Positions 11,119 to 23,100 of a stretch of 64,000 bases of DNA are shown piece after piece (the stretch's first letter is position 1; each line of letters begins with the position of its first letter). This stretch comes from Isoetes taiwanensis. Taxonomy: Eukaryota > Streptophyta > Lycopodiopsida > Isoetales > Isoetaceae. Position numbers and translations under genes: made by a program. Location of the stretch: positions 4,407,025 through 4,471,024 of the forward strand of contig JAJEKV010000062.1 in the NCBI GenBank assembly GCA_021234155.1. The letters are read 5' to 3'. The notes beneath the pieces were generated by a model. That model ran no database searches and had not been told where the DNA came from. It saw nothing but the letters and a program-made list of their open reading frames with translations.

Positions 11119-13011
11119 ATTGCGGCAGTCAAGGGTTTTGCCAAAGAGTGGGGTCGAGTTCTGCAAAGCGGCCAGTCGTGGCTTTTATGGACACTTTGTA
11201 TCGGACACGCTCCATTCTCCGAGGGGCGTCTTCCGTGTTTCATGATCGTGATATTTTGGCACAGATCTAAGCATTGGAGGAGGAGCAAATTCAGCAAGCA
11301 AAGATGAAGGCGAATCCGGTGGTTTCGTGATGGAGACCGGTTGTGCGAGACTTCTTTTTGTGCAAATAAGAGGGCGCCGCATGACATCAACCATGTCCTC
11401 ATTACTTTTGCCGAATGGTTCGATGCTAACAGAGCCGACTGAACTCAGGCAGCATCTGCATAACCACTTCCAGACATTTTTTGCTGAGAAACATCTTCCC
11501 TTTCAATCAGAAATGCAAGATGTTGTTTTATCTAAGATTTCCCCATCATCTCTGGTGGCAAATTGAGTCAATAGAGGCAGCGATGATGACGACGATTTAA
11601 AATCGGCAGTCTTTGAACTAAAAAGAGGCAAATGTCCAGGTTTGGATGGTTTGCCAATTGAGTTCTTCCAGGAGTATTGGGAATGGCTGGAGCCAGATGT
11701 GTATGATGCTTTCTATGACTTTCTAAGTGATCCCAACGCTTTGGATAGAATTCTAAACACAAAAGCATCTCACTCATCCCCAAGGTCAAGGATCCTCGGA
11801 CTATTTCCCCATTAAGCGGCCCATCACCTTATTGTCATCCGTATATAAGATCTTCGCCAAGGCTTTTGCAGAGGCGGGTAAAGGACATCCCGGCAGAGTC
11901 CATCTCAACAACCCGTTAGGTTTTCTTCCAAAATCGGTGCATTTTGAATAATGTTCTTTCTTACGAGGGAATTTATTGGGCACGTGGGCAAAACCTTCCA
12001 GGTTGTATACCTTAAGCTTGATTTTGCAAAAGCTTATGACAAAGTGTCACCGGGAATTCATCGCGTCGTTATATGCTAAGATCGATTTGGGGAACAATTC
12101 ACATCGATATTATGAAGTCGCATATCTCTGCTTGGGGCAATCGTCTCTATTCCATGGTGAGCCGTCACATGCCTTTTCACTTTGGTTGTGGTATTCGCCG
12201 GGGGATGCCCTTTAGCACCATTGCTTTTCACAATTGTTGCGGAGGCTTTGTCACGATTATTCACCATTGCAACGGCGGAGGGACTTCTCCATGGTCTTGC
12301 ACTTTGGAGGACGGCACCTAAGAGGTTTGCAATCACTATCACAGGGGCGACCGTTCCTCTTCCTAGTCGCTAATGATGAGAATCTTGCTGCTTTGCAAAG
12401 CGCTTTTAGACACTTTTCAGCGGGCTTCCGGTGTTCTTGTGGGTGGCGGTGTACGACTTTGTGGACATTGGATAATCCGGCTCAGAGCATGTGTTCACGA
12501 TTATCCATGGAAATTACTTGCGCATGGACAGGCCATCAAGTTGTTGGGGATTCCAGTTGGCATCCATGTTACTATGGGGGCTGCATGGGAGGAGATCATT
12601 AGGGGTTTGGAGAAGCACTTGTTCTGGTGGTCCACTGCTAAGTTGTCTCTTGCAGGTCGCATTAAAGTGGCCAAGTCAGTCCTTAGTAATACCCATGTTT
12701 ATATGGCATCCTTACTGCTAGCACCACAGATCAAAGTGCGTGAGCTCATTGCAATTATAGTTCGGAACTTTATTTGGGCAGGTACTGAGGAAGGTGTTGT
12801 GGTTAAGGTGGCTTGGTCGAAGTGCATCCTTCCAAAATGGGCAGGTGGTCTGGGTATGATGGACTTCTTACTGCAGAGCAAAGTGCTTATTTCAAAGTTC
12901 ATTTGGAGACTCATGAATGGTGAGGTGATCTCTCCTGGTTCACGCCTTCTTAGACAAGCTCTTGGGCACTGTATCCCTCTAGGCAAGAAGGTTTTGCCAA
13001 ACCACCCCTAA
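11119..13011 (+). mobile_element. LINE (L1-like) reverse transcriptase, degenerate
   Basis: A non-LTR retrotransposon ORF2 lies here in several frames. In order: the pre-RT linker (11320-11560); AVFELKRGKCPGLDGLPIEF (from about 11607); SLIPKVKDP and RPITLLSSVYKIF (11770-11850); LKLDFAKAYDKV (about 12010); the GCPLAPLLFTIVAEALSRLF block (about 12203-12262); and the thumb/C-terminal part GIPVGIH...AKLSLAGRIKVAKSVLS (12540-12680) and NFIWAGTEEG. The FADD active-site segment between them is damaged. The longest open stretch (12373-13011) covers the thumb. The zinc-finger 3' end is missing. Frame breaks show a dead copy. Confidence 0.8.
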
Positions 13012-13984
13012 AGCACAATTTCATTATAATGGGAAAATTTTTAGTAAACCGGAATTTTTTTTATTATGGGGTTGTATAGACCTTATGCGTGGGTTGTATA
13101 CACGCAGGCTGCCTCTATCATAGACCTTATCTTGGGTTCTATACACGTCGCGATGCCCCGTGTATCATACATACATGAATATTTAGAGAACATAATAACA
13201 CTGTATCATATACCAACTTCCAAACACAATAGAGACCAAAGTATGAACTATGTATGTCCCTAGTAACCTTCCCCTGGGTTCCCCCCCTTCCCCTTCCCTT
13301 TCCCTTCGCTGCGAGGTCTAACCCACTTTCCGGGTTAGGAGTCAAGAGCTCACGCTCATCCCATGCTTGATTCTTCCCACCATATGGGGTACCTAGTCAT
13401 TAGAAAAAGTAATTCCACGGGGATAATACTCACGGAAGAAGAGCCGGACCCAACTCCACAAAAACCGTTGTACTCATTGTAGTACACCCTAATAAACCAT
13501 ACATCCGTCCCTTACAAATTTCATGAATGAACTCGATATGTATGCATCCGTAGAGTGTGCTAAATATCCAAAGACGAAGAAGAGGCCTCAATTGCGTGTA
13601 GCATCTCGTCCGTGATATAAGGGGGTTCAAGCATTCCCCTCATTGCAAGTCTCCTATAACATTCAGATCGACACTTTCCATCGCTGGCTCATGACCACAA
13701 TCAAATCGCCGAATGAAGTTGATCAACTCCATTGTAAGCTCCTTGGTGGGACCGTGGGCAACCTCCACTCCAAGAAATGGTCCCATAGCTCATCCATTCC
13801 AGGCCGCATAGAATGCCCGGGCATGCTTGCGTGCCTTACGAGTAGCCCGAGGGAGGATTGGGTCCAATCATTTGCAAAAGCAAGCAAGGATCACCGACGG
13901 GAGCAAGGAACACGGAGGCGAGCAAGTAGCAAGTTCAAGAGCAAGCAACAAGATCAAGTAGCGAGGAGCATGGGAATAAAGTAG
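13012..13984. other. No supported gene
   Basis: The stretch holds a near-duplicated unit (CATAGACCTTAT... with TATACACG, 13070-13150) and a pyrimidine-rich tract (13268-13310). The frame at 13643-13984 has no family features. Confidence 0.3.
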
Positions 13985-14400
13985 CAAGGAACAAGGATCA
14001 AGATCAAGTAGCAAGATGCAATGAACAAGGAAGATCAAGTAGCAAGAAGATCAAGGAACAAGGAAGATCAAGGAGCAAGAAGCAAGGATCAAGATCAAGT
14101 AGCAAGGAACAAGATCAAGTAGCAAGATCAAGAGCAAGGAACAAGATCAAGTAGGAAGGAGCAATGAAGTAGCAAGGAACAAGGATCAAGATCAAGTAGC
14201 AAGAGCAAGATCAAGAGCAAGGAACAAGATCAAGTAGGAAGGAGCACCTGAATGAAGTAGCAAGGAACAAGGATCAAGATCAAGTAGCCGCCCAATGAAC
14301 AAGGAAGATCAAGTAGCAAGAAGATCAAGGAACAAGGAAGATCAAGTAGCAAGAAGATCAAGGAACAAGGAAGATGAAGGAGCAAGAAGCAAGGATGAAA
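13985..14400 (+). repeat. Minisatellite based on GATCAAGTAGCAAG / GAACAAG
   Basis: Imperfect tandem array of AAGGAACAAG, GATCAAG and TAGCAAG blocks in variable order, purine-rich on the plus strand. A longer block starting GAAGTAGCAAGGAACAAGGA recurs (14166 and 14254). Apparent open frames across it are a side effect of the repeat. Confidence 0.85.
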
Positions 14401-14496
14401 AAAGTGAGAAGTGAAAACAAGGTAAAAGAATTTATAGCTACGAATCCAATAATGTTGAAGTATAATACCAATAATGTTGAAGTATAATACCAATAA

Positions 14497-14815
14497 GGGT
14501 AAAAGCATGTTAGGGTGTACCACTTTTGGAACCTGCAAAAGTACATACATTAGGTACTTTAACCGGGTACTTTCTCAATTTTATTTTCATTAAAACTAGT
14601 ACAAATATCCAAAATAAAAGTCAATGACCTAATAATATTCAAAGTTAAGATAAAGATAATGCTACCGAGACCAAAATATATATAAAAGTTCTAGAATGTA
14701 CCTTTTATTGAGATATTACACAGTACCTAGTACCCAATCCCCGGTACCTTTTTAGGTACTTTTTTGGTCACTAAATAATACTTTTTAAGGGACACCCTAA
14801 CATGCTTTTTACCCC
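14497..14815. mobile_element. MITE with ~25-bp terminal inverted repeats
   Basis: The left end GGGTAAAAGCATGTTAGGGT is mirrored by the right end ACCCTAACATGCTTTTTACC. The element is about 319 bp, non-coding, and sits inside short ATAATACCAATAATG repeats. The flanks show TAA/ATAA on both sides (14493-14496 and 14816-14819), the expected footprint of a PIF/Harbinger-like transposon. The interior has repeated GGTAC(C/T)TT words. Confidence 0.7.
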
Positions 14816-15406
14816 ATAATGCTGACGATAATACCAATAATGCTCACGTGATAATACCAATAATGCTCAAGTATTATACCAATAATTCTATAACGACTAT
14901 AAAAGCAGCTCCATTCTTGTAAGTCATTCATCTCCCCATCATGGCTTATAATATTTATGATGATCTCTTTGAGACCATTCTTTGCTCCATGAGCTACAAT
15001 GATATTAATGTTTGCATACATAAAGGTGTTAAAAGGCTGGATCCTTACTTACAATCCAAAGCGGAAGGTCGTGGAGTGTGATTGCCTACCTTACTCGTGT
15101 TGTGATCCATCTTCTTTGGGTTCCGAGCGCCATGCCTACGTGAATGCGATCACAATAGCGGGATTGATGATGAGTGAATCATCGACTTATAATGCCATCA
15201 ATAATGTGTATCTAAATTATATGTATGCCATCAATAATGTGTGCATCGATGTAATGATGTATTAAACACCTATTATAATAGATGTAAGGATGTTAGTATA
15301 AGCATAATGTATCGAATAACGATTAATTGTCCAAAATGCTTAAGTATTATAGCAAAAGAAATTACATACATGATTATCGAGAACATGATCGAGATTGAGA
15401 GCTTTT

Positions 15407-18400
15407 TTAGCTAATGCTATGTCCCCACATGTCAACAATGTATTTTGGAATCTGAGCAGCCTTAGGTCTTTTGCCATTTGCATCCCATGCATAATGTATG
15501 GCATCTAACTTCTCATACCTTGATGGATCATTGGATTGGGTCGCCGCGTTTAGTTAAGCAACACCGATAGTCACGACCAACGAGCATCCACCATGATACA
15601 TAAATGTGACCATAATTGGTAGACTACTGATCTAGGATGGCATCTTCTTACAGAAAAAGCCAACCCACGGGTTTCATCGTCTCCGGTGGGACTAAAACAA
15701 ACATACCTTTTGGTAACATGTGCATGAGGATCGAACTCATCCATAGGCAGCATCGGACGCCCATCCTGCTAGCCCACAATATGTAGGCAAAGGTCTTACA
15801 AGCACGTACGCTTCATGTCGATCTCAGGAGTAAATGTCGACTTGTAGAGGTTCTTGCCTTATACGCAAACAAAGTTATCATTTTGAGGTGGAGTCACGGA
15901 GATACATCTTCCAAACACAAAAGAATCTCGTTCCAAAGAATCCATAGTTGCTTTGTCTTGTCGCAACCAAACACACTATCTTCTTGATTTTTGAGAAGGA
16001 ATTCCATAATGCTATGTACTAACTTCATGCCGCGAGCCAGGGGAGATCTTTCAATGTCTTCCTTGGAGGATATTTTAGGCACCGTTTGGTAACGTTGGCT
16101 CACCATTTTCATCCTCCTTCCACATTCTTATTCCATTTTCGGAATCCACTCTTTATGGGTTGGCATCTTTATATTGCATAATGGGCCATTTCCCCATCCA
16201 TTTTAAATCGGAATAGCAATGGCCTCGGTATGGCACGTTAGACGTTGGCCTTGTCCCAGGGGATATATCCCTTGACAAAGCCTTTCAATCTGGAACTTCA
16301 TCCACAAAATATGGAATGAGGACTTTGCATTGCACTTGCTAAACAAGTAAAGCAACTTCGAACAAAGTTAGAGCATCCTCGATGAACTCATTAACGTCTA
16401 AAAGTTCCCAAACAATGCATCAAATATCGTCATGAGTGTGCCCAACCATCATGAAGCCAACCTGAATCTCATCGAATACCTTAAGCCATGTCAAATAGAG
16501 GTAGGAGAACACATATCTATTTTTATTTTGACCCGAAGGCGCTATCCAACCGTAGTAGAGATTTCGAGAAGAGTGATTGAAGCCTTCTAAGTTGGCACTA
16601 GAAGATGAGCATCTTCTCAGTATGCATCTAGCTATGCTGCGCGGGTCGGTATCTTTTAGGGCTTGCATCGAATTTGCAATCAGTAGTTCGCTTCCACACA
16701 AATCACCACACTTGTCTTCTTCCCAAGAACTCAAGATAGTGTAGGATCCTAGAAAGTGATCCAACATGAAAGTTTGAGTCATCCTTCCAAAGATCAAGAG
16801 AGAAAATGGCCATAAGCCCGGCCCACCATGACCATGTGTCAATGCTCCCCGCTGTTGCTCTTCGTTTATCTCCTCTCCCAAAATGCATTTTGCGAGATGG
16901 TGACTTCTTGGTGTGAGTGTTTTGACCTCATCCATCTTATCATGTATTATGCAGAGGTGACTTTTCACGCTTATCGATGTGATAATGCACGCAATGCCAA
17001 TATTGACTCCTACAGAACGTTGTTCCAATATATGTGCCCGTTGAATTGAAAAGGTTAGCCTCTCCCTTATATCTTTTGTTCTTTTCCAATTTACATTGAT
17101 GACTACACATGTTACACTTGGAGAATCTTGTATTTTTGCTATTATGCCGACGCCCTGAAACTCTTTCTTCCAAATATTGTAAAAAAGAGGGCAAGGTACA
17201 CTCTTTCTGTCAATTCTTCCACCACGGCCCACCTCCCTTATGTATGCTCTCTTCTTATTAAGGATGGAAGGAAGTTTCACAACATTCTCCCTTATATCAT
17301 CCTTTCCTTTTTGCTTCTATGTGGAATGTCTCTGCATTCTCACTAATGAAGGTATCAAGCACACTTTCTCAGAGCTAGTGTCACGTATCTAGGCTTCTTA
17401 GAGCTCAGATACCATGTTCACCGTTTTCCACCTAACTCAACCCTCTTCCTCCAACTATAAAACGTGGACCGAAAGTAACCCTAAAGCCCGCGGCCATGCC
17501 CAGTGACAAGACTCCACTCACGTATCTTCCACTACTTTCGCCTCCCGGCCTCGTATAAGTTACACTCAACACATCAAAAAAAAAGCGTAATCACGCAATC
17601 GCTGATTGAGAATAAAATTCTTTTCTTAAGGCACATACTTGTCGGCCGGTTTTGACACATTCGGCCCTGCAAAAGATATGTTGATTTTAGAGCACCTCTT
17701 GATTGCCTTGAAAGCATCATCATCCTCCTCCTTGCCATCCCCCTTGGTTCCCCCTCGACCCTCTTCACATATGTATATTTCCTTTTCCTCTTGAATTGCT
17801 TCTCAACATCGGCTTTCCAAGCACTCAACTTCTAAATCATCATGTTTCGGAGAGCAAAAGAGCTTGTAAATGTTGTGAAACCGGCCCTACCATCATGAAG
17901 CAAAATGGCATGGGTCTCCCCAGGTTACTAGACTGTTAGCTATAGGCCTCTCGGCACAAGCATGACATGACTCGATATTTTGGTTTCCGTTGATCTATTA
18001 TGTTACCCACCTAAAGCCCGACACCTTTGATACACCCAAGAACTCATCGCCTATAGCATCCCGAGAGATCACTAAAGACTATATTCGCCCCAATATTTAG
18101 ATCCTGGGCAGGAGTGAAGAATGTAGCATGGCAAACCTAGTAGATCTGTTCGAGTAGTAGACTGCCTCATCTTCAAAGCTTAAACAACCCGGAGACCAAG
18201 ACTCCGCCTAGGATTCTCATGACCTCCAATCTCCTCTACTATCTCGCCTTCTTCATTTGTTGCCGTGGTTGCTTGGTTCACCACAAAGGAGCAAAGGAAA
18301 CCTATGTCCCAGCTGCAATGGCTGATGGACTACTAGATGAATCCTCTTGTGAAGAGGGCAAATTGAGGGATCTCAAGACGATTCTTCACTTGAGGGCCAC

Positions 18401-18655
18401 TCTCATTTGGTTTTACATCCCTCTTAGGCCACCAATGAATGTGCCTACCGCTTCACCACGTTATCCTCCGGCCCGCTAGGGACCTGAAGCTCGCCGATGG
18501 GATCACTAGACTCGTGGACCTCAATTGCTACATTTGAAGGATCTATTTCCTTCCCATGAAGAGTGGTTCTATTCAAAAATATGTCCCCTGCAACAATTGT
18601 CCTTCCTAATTTAATAGGTTGTACAGGGAAAATTAAACCTGCTTCAATCAAGCAA
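15407..18655 (-). pseudogene. DUF7869-type (GHTHxDID) gene, degenerate
   Basis: Read from about 18650 down to a stop at 15407-15409, this matches the organisation I know for DUF7869 proteins, which are multicopy, transposon-like genes in many eukaryotes. Seen in order: a cysteine-bearing TRFSKCNMCSHQCKLEKNKR (about 17120); LCIIHDKMDEVKT and a HGHG motif (about 16920-16820); SGQNKNRYVFSYLYLTWLKV; and the signature VGHTHDDIDALFG (about 16440-16400), split by a one-base insertion. The C-terminus reads KMDGEMAHYAI, PKYIVDMWGHSIS. Several frame changes interrupt it. The biochemical role of the family is not established; the conserved His/Asp signature suggests a metal-dependent enzyme or transposase-like protein, which is inference. 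It lies head-to-head with the gene at 20160. Confidence 0.6.
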
Positions 18656-18840
18656 GGCGATACTTTCTAACATATGAAATAGAGGAAAAATAAGCATAAA
18701 AATAAGCTAAAATGGCGCTATTTAGTACAAAAGTATAAATTTTGGTCCAAATTTGAGCTAAATGATGCATGGCGCCATTTGGTAAATCGGTGAACACTTG
18801 GATCAAATGGCGCCATGGCTATTTGTCGAAATGGGCTTTA

Positions 18841-18893
18841 TTTGATCCAAATTCACACCTATGGCACATTCATAGGTGTGAATTTGGATCAAA
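18841..18893. repeat. Perfect 23-bp inverted repeat with 7-nt loop
   Basis: TTTGATCCAAATTCACACC plus TATG (18841-18863) is exactly complementary to 18871-18893, separated by GCACATT. A transcript from either strand would form a perfect hairpin of small-RNA size. Its outer ends abut AAATGGCGCC motifs. Confidence 0.8.
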
Positions 18894-19289
18894 TGGCGCC
18901 ATGGCTTCATTTGATCCAAACACTATTTCGACTAAATGGCTTCATGGCATATTTGATCCAACACCATTTCCACCAAATGGCTTAACTCCATCACAAAATC
19001 TACACGAGGTACCTATGTTATGCATTCTTGCTCCCATTGTCAGATATGTGTCAATAAGAGCAGTATGCATAACATGGGCACCCCATGCCAACTTTGCAAT
19101 TGAAACCAAGGTTCTCAGGTCCTAGCAAGATTAATGTCGCGATTTGAACACTCTATACACATGGCGCCAGAATAGAATGTAATTTATACCGTAAACAAAG
19201 GGACTTACTTGATATTAGATAGATCCATAGTGGTATGTCCCCGAACAGAGATAGAACAGAAAATGAAGCTGATCCCAGCAGATATATTT

Positions 19290-19410
19290 GGCGTAAGAAT
19301 GCGCCAAGAAGAGCGCAAGAAGAAAGCGCCAAGAAAGATTCGAGAAGAAGAAGGAGGATTCGCCAAGAAGAAAGCGCCAAGAAGAAAGCGCCAAGAATCA
19401 CCTAGGATTT
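19290..19410 (+). repeat. GCGCCAAGAAGAAA tandem repeats
   Basis: Six or so irregular copies of GCGCCAAGAA(GAAA) in a purine-rich tract. The apparent frames on both strands are low complexity. Confidence 0.6.
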
Positions 19411-19915
19411 CGTGGAGATTTGAAGAAAGCGCCCGACAAAGACGCATGCGCCTTTGCAAAGTTTCTCCAGCGCCGAGAAAAGAAGCGCCACTCTTTACGC
19501 GCGGCAGCTGAGATCTAACAAGCGATTCGAAAGCGCCGAATGCGGTATCTAAAAACGCCCTGCCGCGGGCATGGTCGTGATTAAGGGGAGCACCTGTATG
19601 CAAAGAGGGAGCTTAAAGGCAAAGTACAATTTTCAAAACGGACATTAAAATTTGGATGTGGCACAAATTTCAATATACGCTGAATTTTGACTTTTATGTT
19701 ACTATAAGCGGGCGGGAATTTGAATTTTGCGTTCAAATTTGGGCAAGCAAGGCGAGGGCGGAAATATTCAATTTCAAAATTCGGGTACTGTATGCATGGG
19801 CGCCGGGATCGCCACCGCATGGGCGGGAGGGCGTCGGAAGGCATGGACCGACCGGATCAAGCACGGGCACGGCAACGGCGGTTGCATGGCGCCGATCGCC
19901 ACGGCATGGGCGGAT

Positions 19916-19926
19916 GTTTATAAATG
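19916..19926 (+). promoter_or_regulatory. Candidate TATA box upstream of the 20160 gene
   Basis: TTTATAAATGG lies about 240 bp before the ATG at 20160, in otherwise GC-rich DNA, followed by a pyrimidine-rich leader. Confidence 0.35.
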
Positions 19927-20159
19927 GCCCTAGTTGGCCGCACTTTTTCTCAAGCTTCATTCGGGCTTATTCGCTTTCGATTCCAGCCCCCAAATACCGA
20001 CCTTAGTCACAATACCAAATACTTCTAGTCACAAATACCAAATTTAAAGCAACCCTTTTTCATCCTTTTTTTCAGTGATTTAAAGCGCCATTTCCCCCGC
20101 TAGCTCAACCAACACATCTAGATACACACCTGTTTTCTGACCAAATTCAAGGCGCCAAA

Positions 20160-23100
20160 ATGGAAATGGACAATTCGAGCTCAACAAAATGTGGAGACGA
20201 AGCTAGCTTACCTCAAGGGACAGGTATGTCGCCTACTTGCATTGTTTGTTTTAAATGGCTTCAATCGCCTATTTAGATGCCCGTAAACCACTTTAGGGTC
20301 TTATAGTTGATAAAATGGCTTCATGGCTACCATTTGGATGATTGAGTGCACTTTAGAGTCTTAGCTTTACTTTAGGATGCCTGGTAGCTACCATAGGGTT
20401 CTTTGTTGTTATAAATGGCGCCATGGCGCCATTTGATGTGTATTAGCATACATTTGGGACTGTTGTTGGGTAAATGGCGCCATGGCCATTTGATGTGTAT
20501 TAGCTACCATAGGGCCTTGTTGTTGGTAAAATGGCTTATGGCTTATTTGATGTCTATTAGCATACATTGGGAACTTGTTGTTTGCCTAGTCATCCGGGTC
20601 TGTCTCCGCTTGTTCTCCTGTGGTATCTCCTACGGTCGGGGTGCCTCCACCGAGCCCCATCCACTCTCCTTCAACCATCTTCCCCTAATTGCGTAAGGGA
20701 GTGGTTTGACTGGTGGAGGCCTTTTTGACCAAACGCAGGATAGGCATAACATCGACCTCCCGTGCTTATGCATCGATCGATACAAAATGGCGCTTACCAC
20801 CATTTGCCAACCACAACCTATTGTCCGCCCGCTTGTTCAAACCATTTCATCGATGCCTCTTTGTTGTCGATGCCTCTTTGTTGCAGCTATCTTACGTAAG
20901 GAAACAATTTCAATCCCACCAGATATGATGCCGGATAGGCGAATACCGTGCATGGAAGTAATGCGGGTGAGCTCTCATCAAGCTATGTGCTCTAAAGGAG
21001 ATCATAGAAGAGAGTCACTTCCTTATAAGGGAGAGATACGTAAATGTAAAATTCTCGGCATTTACCAGCCGTATCTTGGTCCAAATGAAGTTGGTTGCCA
21101 AGAGCTACGCGAGGATTGATCCCGTGGTCTCGTGAAGATACTTTTGTGCGCAGGAATAATTGTGTACTATGTGGATCGGAAGTTTTATGATCCCATCAGA
21201 ATGTCCGCTAGCATTGCAAATGTAGCTGGTCTCGGCTAAGAAGTAAGGCCAGCGCCGCCCGTCATAACAAATTTTGAAGAAGCCGACATCAAAGGTCCAC
21301 AAGAAATCTTGAGGGGCTTTATGATTCTTCTAACGGATGAACGAAGTCGAAAACTCGCCTTCATTCGTCAAGGCAATAGCCCAACAGGAAACTACCCGGC
21401 CATTGTGGACACTACCGGCTAAAACAAAGGAGCAAGAAGAAGACAAGACAACCTAGGGATACACCTCAATGCACAAAGACTCCTCATCTTCTAATCAGGA
21501 TGTCCAGAACCTGAGGAAGGAAAGGCGGCAAGCAAGAGGAAAAGTTAAGAGAAAGGATCACAAAGATCCGTATATGGAAAAGAAGGAAAAGAAACAATCT
21601 AAAGAAAAGGAAGAGAAGGAAAAGGAAGAGAAGGGAAAGGAAGAGAAGGAAAAGAAAGAGAAGAAAAGAAAGAGAAGGAAGATAAAGAAAAAGAGGGAAA
21701 AGAAGGAAAAGAAAAGGGCAAGGAAAGAAAAGGGATAGGGAAGGCAAGGCGTATGAAGGAAAGGCGACACAGAAACGGAGGGAAAAGGAAGTGGAGACAG
21801 AGGGAACGGATGGGAAAAAAAAAGAAGCACTGTGCCTAGACCCTTGAGAAGAAGGAGAGGACACCAAAAAAACAAAGGAGAGCTGGACTCCAAGTCCCGG
21901 CTGGAAGTCCTAGAAGTGGTGGTGAACCTCCCAGCCCCAGGGTATAGCGAGGATCCCGTGGACACACCGCCAAAAGGGTCCCCATTAAGAAGCTAGAGCC
22001 AAAGAAGCTCACATTAAGAATAGCTCAAGACTTGCTAGAGGTGCCTGCAAATCTTGGTGGAAAGGTCGAAGAGGAAAAGACTACAGAGAATACACCGCAA
22101 AAAATTTACGATCACCGGTACTGCTTTCTCCTCTGTCACATTCATTAAAAAATAGACGTGTTCAAATTATATCAAGGACCGTAAGAACTGACATCTAGAC
22201 CAAGGAATATGGAGCACGCCAAAACTTTGGTGGAGTCCTTTCAGAGAGACCCACATCCGTCTTCACTCCCGCTGATGTGATTCCATTCAATCCCCTCACA
22301 AACAAACCGGTCCCTTGAAAACCGAGGATGACCTCATGGGGATGCACTATTATATAGTGAATGGTAATCATTCGCTATGGCTGCTCAACTTGTATGTAGA
22401 AGACTCCTCCGACACCAAAGTCCCAAGAGCAAATGTCAAAGATTTATCTTCAACGGAATTGCCGAAAAGTTGTCCGCACGCCAATCTAACGAGGAATGCC
22501 TCGCAGCTTCGGTTGTGAAGTCAATGATATCACCGCTAAGACTATTTTCAAAGAGCCATTCATTGATAACATAACCCACCAACGGCAAATGCTATGCTCT
22601 TATGCGAAGCCCGATCCATCTGACGCGGGCAATCTACGCCGTAACCATACAAGGTACATGTTTTAATTTTTCGAAGATTGAAATGGCGCCGCGGGCGCCA
22701 TTTGTTCACTCAAACGGCGCCACGGCGCCATTTCCTCACTAAATGGCGCCACCGCCATTTTCTCACCAAATGGCACCACGGCCACCATTTGCTCATTAAA
22801 TGTTCAAGTCTAACTTCTTGTTGTTTCCACAAGATTCGCTCGCTGAAGTTACCATGTGCGGTGGTAAGCATCCTAAAGATTTCAACCAAGGGGTCTTCAT
22901 GCCGAGGATATTTTTCAGCTATTCGTGGTCCCTATGGAACTTGTGGAAATCTTGCAAGCTAAAAGACAACAAGGGACAAACTATTACCTGTAATCAATCA
23001 AAAGAATCTGACTACTTCAAATGACCTACCGAGGTGCATGAGGGGTATGGACTACTTAAGACTCGCCGGGTTCTGTTCCAGAAGTGCCGATGGGAAGACC

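Larger units (their letters stand above)
18769..20590. repeat. AAATGGCGCC palindrome-rich region
   Basis: AAATGGCGCCATGG and its variants recur (for example 18805, 18891, 20413 and 20472), often followed by the mirror GGCGCCATTT. The copy at 20413-20434 is a perfect 22-bp palindrome. From about 20300 to 20585 the motif lies in tandem units of about 58 bp with TTTGATGTGTATTAGC between them. The same motif returns at 22681-22798 and, weakly, at 24560. It falls between and inside the introns of two divergent degenerate genes. Confidence 0.7.

Noticed and set aside
13268-13310. Telomere-like or G-quadruplex tract
   Set aside because: Simple pyrimidine runs with no regular repeat unit.
21484-21965. 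Long Ser/Phe/Leu-rich minus-strand frames
   Set aside because: They are the reverse of a GAAAAG-type low-complexity tract in the plus-strand gene.
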